Shown: piece by piece, positions 6,240 through 10,543 of the stretch | How the letters are laid out: every line of letters starts with the position of its first letter | How positions within the stretch are numbered: the first letter of the stretch is position 1 | DNA from: Candidatus Levyibacteriota bacterium | GTDB lineage: Bacteria; Patescibacteriota; Microgenomatia; Levybacterales; UBA12049 | DNA: 10,543 nucleotides | Assembly (NCBI GenBank): GCA_023245475.1 | Contig: JAHFKF010000048.1 | Coordinates: forward strand, 1 to 10,543 | Direction of reading: 5' to 3' | Program-made: the position numbers and the translations under genes | Notes under the pieces: model-generated | Database searches by the model: none | What the model was told of the DNA's origin: nothing | The model's input: only the letters and a program-made list of their open reading frames with translations

Positions 6240-6761
6240 ATGGGTAAACATACGATTATTTTGATCTCCCTCATCTTTCTTGGCTGTGTTTGTTTAGCGT
6301 TGGCATTCCTTCTTACATTTCAATCAACAACTAATCAAAAAAATAAAGCTACGGTTGTCCCTTCCGTACAAACAGAGTCTCGTCCAGCAGTAATGACTAT
6401 TGTGCCGGCAACAGCTACCACAGCTCAAGTAATACTCACTGCCTATGAGACACTTCCTACACTTATCCAACTTGAAATTGGTTATGATCTCTCCACCGTT
6501 TCTGATGTCAGCATAACACCAGGAGCATTTTTCCCGTCGCCAAGTATCCCATTGGATAGCACCAATCCAAACATTGGACGAATATCGTATGCACTTACAG
6601 GAACTCCCGGGCAACAGGTAAATGGAAGAGCAACGGTGGTTGCGACAATTACGTTTATCCCGCAATCATATACTGAACAAGCGACGAAATTTGAACTGCT
6701 TCCGAAAACAATGATTCGAGGAGCAACGGGATCTGTATTACCGCTTACGCTACAAAATTAG
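6240..6761 (+). CDS. Membrane-anchored cohesin-like protein without dockerin (operon gene 4)
   Basis: A 173-residue protein starting one base after the gene 3 frame ends. A hydrophobic segment (5-27) is followed by TTNQKNKA (30-37), a weak form of the motif in genes 1 and 3. The rest (about 46-173) reads as one cohesin-like beta domain: VILTAYETLPTLIQLEIGYDLSTV, an acidic/Pro-rich middle (FFPSPSIPLDSTNP), GRISYALTG and TVVATITFIP, as in the cohesin parts of genes 1 and 3 but more diverged. It has no HGIG module and no dockerin. In cohesin-dockerin systems a cohesin held at the membrane serves as anchor for dockerin-bearing proteins, so it is a candidate anchor for the operon's other products; that is inference. 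Its stop overlaps the end of the convergent gene by four bases, leaving no space for a terminator. Confidence 0.78.
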   Translation: MGKHTIILISLIFLGCVCLALAFLLTFQSTTNQKNKATVVPSVQTESRPAVMTIVPATATTAQVILTAYETLPTLIQLEIGYDLSTVSDVSITPGAFFPSPSIPLDSTNPNIGRISYALTGTPGQQVNGRATVVATITFIPQSYTEQATKFELLPKTMIRGATGSVLPLTLQN

Positions 6762-7666
6762 TGAGGAAGGATATGAGAAAAACGCTTACGCAAAGCAAAA
6801 GGTGTATGAACAGGAACATGCATCCGTTGTAATAACGTCTCCCGTTTAACAATTCCTTTTTGCACAACCTGTGGTTGGTTTCCCACAAAGGTTATGTCAT
6901 AGATTGGTAACCCAATTGCAAGATTTTGAAGCGTTGCCGCAAGTTGTAGCGCTCCCTCATGATACATATCGTTAAGAGTAACACCAGGAATATTCATTTC
7001 TGCAACTAATTTCTTCATAAAGATATTGTCGCGATCAATATCATAAATGAAATACATTTGTGAAAGTTTTGGATTCGCAGATAAAACAGTATACTTGTCG
7101 CTATGCACTAAAAGCACGCCTCTCTCCTGATGATTTCCTGCTAGATTGATCATCTCAACACCTGCCTCGATGTCAGAGAGACTCCGGGCATAGGTAACCA
7201 TATCAACAACATCTTGGCTTCGGACGTCATACTCCCAGGAGTATCCTCTTCGTGCTGCTTTAGCAAGGTGTCCACAGCCAATCAGCTCGCCTCGATTCGA
7301 TCGAGTCGAAGCGGGACCGTTATGTGTCTTAGCATTAGGATCAACAGTATGATCAGTGTGCAGATAAAACGTGCCGTTAAGTTTTTTAACAGCTTTGAAG
7401 ACGGCGTTAAAGCATTGTTCTGGAGTGAGACCTAAGCCTTTTTTTCTATTTACTGCCTCAAGCGCCATAACATATCCCCCATCAGCACCAGGTCTGGCAA
7501 TCATTCCTTCTGCTTGATCGGGAAGGTATCTACCATCAACACACTTGGTACCACCATCAACAGTGATAGTACTTGCCTGAACGTAGGCCGAAACCCCTGC
7601 TGTATCGCTGATTTCGTCAACGTGCACTGGTTGTTGTTTATGAAAGAATGATGCTATGCGTCCCAT
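6758..7666 (-). CDS. Uncharacterised protein with CxDxR and GCGH motifs, possibly carbonic-anhydrase-like
   Basis: A 302-residue protein with no signal peptide or membrane segment. I do not recognise a named family. It has C42-V-D44-G-R46, the Cys-Asp-Arg arrangement of beta-class carbonic anhydrases, followed by RPGADGG (58-64), LHTDH (102-106) and IGCGHLAKAA (129-138), which together could supply Cys/His zinc ligands. The C-terminal half (LAGNHQERGVLLVHSD, then MYHEGALQLAATLQNLA) is unlike the usual enzyme. The neighbour at 7716-8138 carries the same CxDxR signature in a clearer context, so the two may be related or act together. ATG 7666 is chosen because a -10 box lies 8 nt upstream. The stop overlaps the end of the convergent gene. 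The gene call is strong, the function weak. Confidence 0.85.
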   Translation of the reverse strand: MGRIASFFHKQQPVHVDEISDTAGVSAYVQASTITVDGGTKCVDGRYLPDQAEGMIARPGADGGYVMALEAVNRKKGLGLTPEQCFNAVFKAVKKLNGTFYLHTDHTVDPNAKTHNGPASTRSNRGELIGCGHLAKAARRGYSWEYDVRSQDVVDMVTYARSLSDIEAGVEMINLAGNHQERGVLLVHSDKYTVLSANPKLSQMYFIYDIDRDNIFMKKLVAEMNIPGVTLNDMYHEGALQLAATLQNLAIGLPIYDITFVGNQPQVVQKGIVKRETLLQRMHVPVHTPFALRKRFSHILPH

Positions 7667-7674
7667 AAAAGATT

Positions 7675-7703
7675 AGTATAGTAAGAACTCCGCCAAAATG
7701 CAA
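7675..7703 (-). promoter_or_regulatory. Leaderless promoter of the CxDxR/GCGH gene
   Basis: On the minus strand TTGCAT (7703-7698; 3 of 6) is followed after 17 nt by TATACT (7680-7675; 5 of 6), with 8 nt (AATCTTTT) to the ATG at 7666. The sequence before the start codon is pyrimidine-rich and has no SD site. Confidence 0.5.
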
Positions 7704-7715
7704 ATACGTGGACAA

Positions 7716-8138
7716 CTATTCAAGAGCTACTTTTTGTTCAGCAACCCAGAGGCCGGATGTCTGTTGTGTAATAAACATACCCCAAACGGGAACACTAAAA
7801 TTGCCCTCTGCCACCAATTCCCGAACAACAGAGCAAGCACTACTAAGTTGATTAATTTGCGTTTCATTATCAACATCGTTGCCTGCGCAATGTTCATGTG
7901 CAGTGACACCAACGCCAGTTGAACCGTGATTATTCAATGAAATCCCCAATTTATACCTTATTTGTGACAATCGATGGGTATCGGTGTTTCCTGCTTCATT
8001 TAAAACCCGTACTATTCCAGGTTCTGTAATGGTGTCAACATACTCAGCATTAGTTTTTTCCTGCATAAATACAGCACCGGGCTTTTGCACTCGCCCATCC
8101 ATACAGGTTAATATTGTTGCAAATTTTTCTTTACTCAT
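7716..8138 (-). CDS. Small beta-carbonic-anhydrase-like protein (CMDGR / HEHCAGN type)
   Basis: A 140-residue soluble protein. It opens with FATILTCMDGR, giving C12-x-D14-x-R16, and has H81-E-H-C84-A-G-N later. These match the CxDxR (zinc Cys plus Asp-Arg dyad) and HxxC (zinc His and Cys) signatures of beta-class carbonic anhydrases, which hydrate CO2 to bicarbonate. TEPGIVRVL at 38-46 and NNHGSTGVGV at 69-78 fit the strands around the site. The protein is shorter than typical enzymes (about 170-220) and the CMDGR/HCAGN variants are not those of well-studied members (CxDSR, HxxCG), so activity is not assured. The start is supported by a -10 box 8 nt upstream. Downstream, 49 nt separate it from the second CxDxR gene. 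Confidence 0.85.
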   Translation of the reverse strand: MSKEKFATILTCMDGRVQKPGAVFMQEKTNAEYVDTITEPGIVRVLNEAGNTDTHRLSQIRYKLGISLNNHGSTGVGVTAHEHCAGNDVDNETQINQLSSACSVVRELVAEGNFSVPVWGMFITQQTSGLWVAEQKVALE

Positions 8139-8146
8139 AAAAGAGG

Positions 8147-8175
8147 ATTTTACCGCATAAGCAACGATAATACAA
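8147..8175 (-). promoter_or_regulatory. Leaderless promoter of the CMDGR gene
   Basis: On the minus strand TTGTAT (8175-8170; 3 of 6), a 17-nt spacer and TAAAAT (8152-8147; 5 of 6), with 8 nt (CCTCTTTT) to the ATG at 8138. It is divergent from the promoter at 8185-8213. Confidence 0.45.
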
Positions 8176-8184
8176 TACTAAACA

Positions 8185-8213
8185 TTGACAAACGCGCCTC
8201 AGTTTGGTGTACT
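8185..8213 (+). promoter_or_regulatory. Promoter of the secreted SdrD_B protein
   Basis: A perfect TTGACA (8185-8190) is followed after 17 nt by TGTACT (8208-8213; 4 of 6). ATG 8219 lies 5 nt further on, which fits a leaderless transcript. The AGGAG at 8214-8218 is a possible SD only for the second ATG at 8231, 12 nt away, which is long. Confidence 0.5.
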
Positions 8214-8218
8214 AGGAG

Positions 8219-8905
8219 ATGTTCTACATTATGAGAAAGCTCTTGTCTTCCAAATTTTCTATTGTCGGTTTGTTTGCGATCATCGCCCTCTTTCTGAGTA
8301 TTCCAATGGTTGTGCTTCTTTCCCGAGATAGACAAGACATCAGAGGCAAGGCCGCAGAGCCTACGCCAACCCCAGTTACGGTTGCTTCAGGTTTTGGGTT
8401 TATCTCAGGCTATCTGTATCACGATGACAACAAAAATGGTGAACGTGACCCGGGAGAAAAACCTTTTGAAGGAGTCACGGTGCGTATCAAACAGATAAAG
8501 CCTGATGGCGCCATAGATGAACCATCAAAAGTTGGCAACCTCAATACAGAACTTGTAACGGATCTCAATGGTTACTTCAGATTTAGGTTTACTAAGATGC
8601 ATCCTGACAATACCAGTTATTCCGTAAAAGCAATCTTGCCTGATAAGTATAAAACGATTAACACCAATCCATTAATTCTTTCTTCATTCCCCCGCGATAA
8701 CCAGATCATTGTAGAATTTGGACTGTTTCCTATCGAAGATACAGCAGTCAAAGGAGCTCAAACTACGGCGTGTGCAACTCGTCCTGCATGTTTGGATAGT
8801 AAGGAAGCTTGCCTCATCCCCGAGCCAACAAATGGCTGGTGCGGCACGAGACCAAGCCTTCCAAAAGTAACAGCGAAGCCTATTACTCCTTCACCAACAC
8901 AATAA
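8219..8905 (+). CDS. Secreted SdrD_B-domain protein with C-terminal Cys motif
   Basis: A 228-residue exported protein; a second start at 8231 (MRKLLSSKF) would give 224 and is nearly as likely. In the longer numbering residues 14-34 are a membrane segment, followed by SRDRQDIRGKAAEPTPTP, the same basic Q-D/N-x-R-[SG]-K-A motif as in the cohesin operon. A prealbumin-like SdrD B domain covers about 57-165, with GYLYHDDNKNGERDPGE as its calcium loop and FEGVTVRI and GYFRFRF strands. The end holds C-x-x-R-P-A-C-L-D-x4-C-L-I-P-E-P-x3-G-W-C, six bases-rich in disulfide potential with four cysteines, then a Pro/Thr tail. Not in an operon: it has its own promoter and is flanked by minus-strand genes. 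Probably a surface or secreted structural protein of the same export class as the operon products; partner unknown. Confidence 0.83.
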   Translation: MFYIMRKLLSSKFSIVGLFAIIALFLSIPMVVLLSRDRQDIRGKAAEPTPTPVTVASGFGFISGYLYHDDNKNGERDPGEKPFEGVTVRIKQIKPDGAIDEPSKVGNLNTELVTDLNGYFRFRFTKMHPDNTSYSVKAILPDKYKTINTNPLILSSFPRDNQIIVEFGLFPIEDTAVKGAQTTACATRPACLDSKEACLIPEPTNGWCGTRPSLPKVTAKPITPSPTQ

Positions 8906-8967
8906 TAACAGTTCTCCGATCTCGGTTCTCCGTTCTCAGTTTTATTTTCTCTCCGTGTGTGGTTCTC
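8906..8967. repeat. Short irregular GTTCTC repeats at a convergent gene junction
   Basis: GTTCTC occurs at 8911, 8925, 8932 and 8962, mixed with CTCCG/CTCGG variants. The first three fill the 36-nt gap between two converging genes; the last lies inside the C-terminal codons of the membrane protein gene. The stretch is pyrimidine-rich on the plus strand. The repeat is degenerate, and slippage or chance are both possible. No clear hairpin-plus-T terminator was seen; CCGATCTCGG gives only a 4-bp stem. Confidence 0.4.
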
Positions 8968-9187
8968 CTTTGAGGTAACTAATACAAATAAGCATTGCAG
9001 AAAACAGAAATGCTCGTGGAACAAAGTTGATCAATGTATCACTTACGGAATGAGATGACCCATCAATTTGAACAAACGTGTAGATCATCACTGCAAAATA
9101 CAAAACGATAACAAGCCATCCCTGCCAGGTACTTGGATATAACACGATGCCTCGTTTATGTGTTTTAAACCAGTAACGCTGAGCCAT
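8942..9187 (-). CDS. Small two-helix membrane protein (WFK...TWQGWL type)
   Basis: An 81-residue protein of unknown function. It starts MAQRYWFKTHKRGIVLYPSTWQGWL, a pattern I associate with small membrane proteins common in CPR genomes (from memory, not a search). Two hydrophobic segments, about 24-41 (WLVIVLYFAVMIYTFVQI) and 53-72 (INFVPRAFLFSAMLICISYL), are joined by a Ser/Asp-rich loop, and the end is basic and acidic (KGEPHTERK). The start is supported by an extended -10 only 6 nt upstream. It converges with the SdrD_B gene (36-nt gap) and diverges from the SGNH hydrolase gene (80-nt gap). Confidence 0.8.
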   Translation of the reverse strand: MAQRYWFKTHKRGIVLYPSTWQGWLVIVLYFAVMIYTFVQIDGSSHSVSDTLINFVPRAFLFSAMLICISYLKGEPHTERK

Positions 9188-9193
9188 ATAATT

Positions 9194-9202
9194 AGTATAA
9201 CA
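9194..9202 (-). promoter_or_regulatory. Extended -10 of the small membrane protein gene (leaderless)
   Basis: On the minus strand TGT-TATACT (9202-9194) lies 6 nt (AATTAT) upstream of ATG 9187. The -35 at the standard distance, TTCCCT, is poor, so the TG extension likely compensates. Confidence 0.55.
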
Positions 9203-9251
9203 TACTCATATTATCTAGGGAACTCGACCTTTATAGGAGTTTGTGAGCGTA

Positions 9252-9260
9252 TGTTACAAT
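9252..9260 (+). promoter_or_regulatory. Extended -10 of the SGNH hydrolase gene (leaderless)
   Basis: TGT-TACAAT (9252-9260; 5 of 6) lies 7 nt (GAGTTAT) upstream of ATG 9268. There is no good -35 at 17 nt. The surrounding TATGTTA is shared with the divergent promoter at 9194-9202. The -10 overlaps the ATG at 9259, which argues against that upstream start. Confidence 0.55.
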
Positions 9261-9267
9261 GAGTTAT

Positions 9268-9921
9268 ATGAATACCAGCCCACACGCTGTTAAAGTCCTT
9301 TGCTATGGTGATTCAAATACGTGGGGACAAGATCCGACACAGAAGAGTGCCCATCGCTATCCAATAACTGTTCGCTGGACAGGGTTATTGCAAGAAAAAT
9401 TGGGCAAGAACTATTGGATTATTGAAGAAGGTCTAAGCGGGAGAACGACAGCCCTCGATGGGGATGTTCAGGAAGGGAAAAACGGCAAAGCATACCTCAC
9501 GCCTTGTTTAGAAACGAATAATCCCATTGATATTGTTATCTTGATGCTTGGGACAAATGATCTTAAAGAGCAATTCCATCAAGCACCGCAAGATATCGCA
9601 AATAATGTGGAGATATTAGTAAAGATGATACAAGAGTTTGGATGGAATAAAAATAAACAATCGCCCAAAGTTGTGTTACTCTCTCCCCCATTTGTTGATG
9701 AGAGTGTTCCTGGAACACAAGAAAAATATAAAAGTGCTGAAGATAAATCAAAACAACTGGCAAAATACTACCAAACAGTGGCGGAAAAGTATGGCTGTAC
9801 TTTTATCAATATCGCAGAATATATCTCTTCCAGCAAAAGCGATGGATATCATCTTGATCCAGACGCCCATAAGACAATTAGTGAAGTATTAGAAGAAACA
9901 ATAAAAGAGCTTACCCAATAA
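9268..9921 (+). CDS. SGNH/GDSL-family hydrolase (arylesterase-like)
   Basis: A 217-residue protein with the SGNH-fold blocks in order: GDSN at 14-17 with nucleophile Ser16, GLSGRT at 55-60 (Gly block), GTND at 95-98 (Asn block), and DGYHLDPDAH at 192-201 with the Asp192-x-x-His195 pair. The family cleaves ester bonds of lipids, acetylated sugars or aryl esters. KVLCYGDSNTWGQDP and the EEGLSGRTT segment resemble the arylesterase-like subgroup. There is no signal peptide, so a cytoplasmic enzyme is expected. ATG 9268 was chosen over ATG 9259 because the latter overlaps the -10 box and the former lies 7 nt after it. The stop is one base from the tRNA 3' end on the opposite strand. Substrate unknown. 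Confidence 0.9.
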   Translation: MNTSPHAVKVLCYGDSNTWGQDPTQKSAHRYPITVRWTGLLQEKLGKNYWIIEEGLSGRTTALDGDVQEGKNGKAYLTPCLETNNPIDIVILMLGTNDLKEQFHQAPQDIANNVEILVKMIQEFGWNKNKQSPKVVLLSPPFVDESVPGTQEKYKSAEDKSKQLAKYYQTVAEKYGCTFINIAEYISSSKSDGYHLDPDAHKTISEVLEETIKELTQ

Positions 9922-9922
9922 T

Positions 9923-9997
9923 TGGTGGGTCGTGATAGAATCGAACTATCTACTTCTTCATTATCAGTGAAGCGTTCTACCAGTGAACTAACGACCC
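9923..9997 (-). tRNA. tRNA-Ile(GAT)
   Basis: The minus strand folds into a complete cloverleaf: acceptor stem GGGTCGT/ACGACCC (all 7 pairs), D stem GTTC/GAAC with loop ACTGGTA, anticodon stem CTTCA/TGAAG with loop CTGATAA giving anticodon GAT, a 5-nt variable region, T stem GATAG/CTATC with loop TTCGATT, discriminator A73, and an encoded CCA at 9925-9923. Length 75 nt including CCA. The anticodon GAT reads isoleucine ATC and ATT codons. It has its own consensus promoter upstream. Confidence 0.95.
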
Positions 9998-10017
9998 AGA
10001 TCTCCAGAATACAAGTA

Positions 10018-10046
10018 ATTATAGCAGAAAGAGCGTATTCTGACTA
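10018..10046 (-). promoter_or_regulatory. Promoter of tRNA-Ile
   Basis: On the minus strand TAGTCA (10046-10041; 4 of 6), a 17-nt spacer and a perfect TATAAT (10023-10018) preceded by TGC. Transcription would start about 14 nt before the mature 5' end at 9997. Confidence 0.65.
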
Positions 10047-10063
10047 CTGAATTAGTACAAACA

Positions 10064-10363
10064 TTATGCAGCTTTTGATTGAGCTCTCGGAGCAACAAAA
10101 ATATCAGCAAATTTCGCCAACAGGGGTCTCTGTTTCGGCCCAGATGAAGTCTCAGGTTTAGAAGGATTGCGGATATAATTCTCTCGGATATACATACCGC
10201 CCATCAGATTGACCAACGCATAGCCTGCCGCTACTGCACCAACCGCTATATAAGCAACCGGAACAAGAACTACATCAACCGCAGTATTCAAACCTGCAAG
10301 CTTATCAAGTGCGCGTCTAGCCGACCCCATCTCTCCTCGTGATCCTGATTCTTTATTTGCCAT
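10064..10363 (-). CDS. Small membrane protein of unknown function
   Basis: A 99-residue protein beginning MANKESGSRGEMGSARRALDKLAG, a hydrophilic stretch followed by one or two hydrophobic passes at about 27-55 (VDVVLVPVAYIAVGAVAAGYALVNLMGG), a basic NxxxRNPSKP region and a Lys/Arg/Pro-rich tail ending RAQSKAA. No family recognised. ATG 10363 has AAAGGG 5 nt upstream and a consensus promoter at the right distance. A TTG-initiated longer frame from 10414 was rejected because its TTG is part of the -35 box TTGACA. The product's high Ala and Gly content in the helix and small size are compatible with a membrane-associated accessory protein; nothing more can be said. Confidence 0.75.
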   Translation of the reverse strand: MANKESGSRGEMGSARRALDKLAGLNTAVDVVLVPVAYIAVGAVAAGYALVNLMGGMYIRENYIRNPSKPETSSGPKQRPLLAKFADIFVAPRAQSKAA

Positions 10364-10385
10364 ACAATCCCTTTCGTGCCCCCGG

Positions 10386-10414
10386 ATTGTAGGCCTCTTG
10401 CAGCGCTTTGTCAA
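10386..10414 (-). promoter_or_regulatory. Promoter and SD site of the 99-residue membrane protein
   Basis: On the minus strand a perfect TTGACA (10414-10409), a 17-nt spacer and TACAAT (10391-10386; 5 of 6). The expected leader is about 16 nt and contains AAAGGG (10374-10369), 5 nt before the ATG. This is one of few first genes in the window that is not leaderless. Confidence 0.65.
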
Positions 10415-10415
10415 A

Positions 10416-10541
10416 TTATTTGGTTAAGGCATCTTGCATCGTCAGGAGAACAATGTCGGTTTTACTGACCGGGTAGACTAGCCCTGTTTCATCAGGCTGT
10501 GGAGCTTCCTTGGTGATTTGTGGATACCTTTCCGTTCTCAT
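10416..10541 (-). CDS. Short ORF at the window edge, possibly the end of a longer gene
   Basis: A 41-residue frame starting MRTERYPQITKEAPQPDE and ending TMQDALTK. The stop lies one base from the -35 box of the next gene, as expected for a real gene end. The composition (Pro, Glu, Lys, Thr) is coding-like. The frame is open to the window edge, so the ATG at 10541 may be internal and the gene may begin outside. No family recognised. Confidence 0.4.
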   Translation of the reverse strand: MRTERYPQITKEAPQPDETGLVYPVSKTDIVLLTMQDALTK

Positions 10542-10543
10542 AT

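Noticed and set aside
6279..6290. Lipobox-like FLGC at residues 13-16 of operon gene 4
   Set aside because: The Cys lies in the middle of the hydrophobic segment with hydrophobic residues continuing after it, and Phe is atypical at -3; a plain membrane anchor fits better.
9903..9930. Possible terminator hairpin at the end of the SGNH gene (CCCAAT...ATTGGTGGG)
   Set aside because: The stem is interrupted and is followed by tRNA sequence rather than a T tract.

Overview
The window looks like chromosomal DNA of a Candidatus Patescibacteria (CPR) bacterium, most likely of the Microgenomates lineage. The basis is the combination of several secreted proteins that begin with one membrane segment followed by a 'QNQENRSKA / QDIRGKA' motif, cohesin-like and dockerin-like modules, Cys-flanked Asp/Asn calcium loops, a Cys motif of the RPACLD...GWC type, and mostly leaderless gene starts. 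The taxonomic placement is recognition from memory, not a search result. The standard code (TGA = stop) is the simpler reading.

Layout. (1) 1-1722, minus strand: a deoxyribonucleotide operon, dcd (dCTP deaminase), then tmk (dTMP kinase), then a second dCTP deaminase/dUTPase-family gene cut by the window edge; tmk and the last gene overlap as ATGA. (2) 1723-1828: divergent promoters around a perfect 22-bp palindrome. (3) 1829-6761, plus strand: a tight four-gene operon of secreted, membrane-anchored proteins. Genes 1 and 3 are cohesin + shared 'HGIG' beta module + dockerin; gene 2 is VWA + SdrD-B + three Cys-flanked calcium loops + the same HGIG module + dockerin; gene 4 is a bare cohesin-like domain. 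Gene 3 has an in-frame TGA in the middle of its dockerin, with an intact reading frame after it. (4) 6758-8138, minus strand: two genes carrying carbonic-anhydrase-like CxDxR and His/Cys motifs. (5) 8219-8905, plus: a further secreted SdrD-B protein with a C-terminal Cys motif. (6) 8942-9187, minus: a small two-helix membrane protein. (7) 9268-9921, plus: an SGNH hydrolase. (8) 9923-9997, minus: tRNA-Ile(GAT) with encoded CCA. (9) 10064-10541, minus: a 99-residue membrane protein and a short, probably partial ORF.

How it fits together. The operon at 1829-6761 supplies both partners of a cohesin-dockerin interaction in adjacent genes, plus a VWA adhesion-type protein, so the products may assemble on the cell surface. 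The operon at 1-1722 would convert dCTP towards dUTP/dUMP and phosphorylate dTMP; thymidylate synthase is not in the window. In seven places a recognisable -10 box lies 5-8 nt from the start codon with no room for a Shine-Dalgarno site, so leaderless transcripts appear to be the rule for first genes here, while SD-like sites appear for tmk and the 99-residue protein. No mobile element, CRISPR array or gap above 300 bases was seen.
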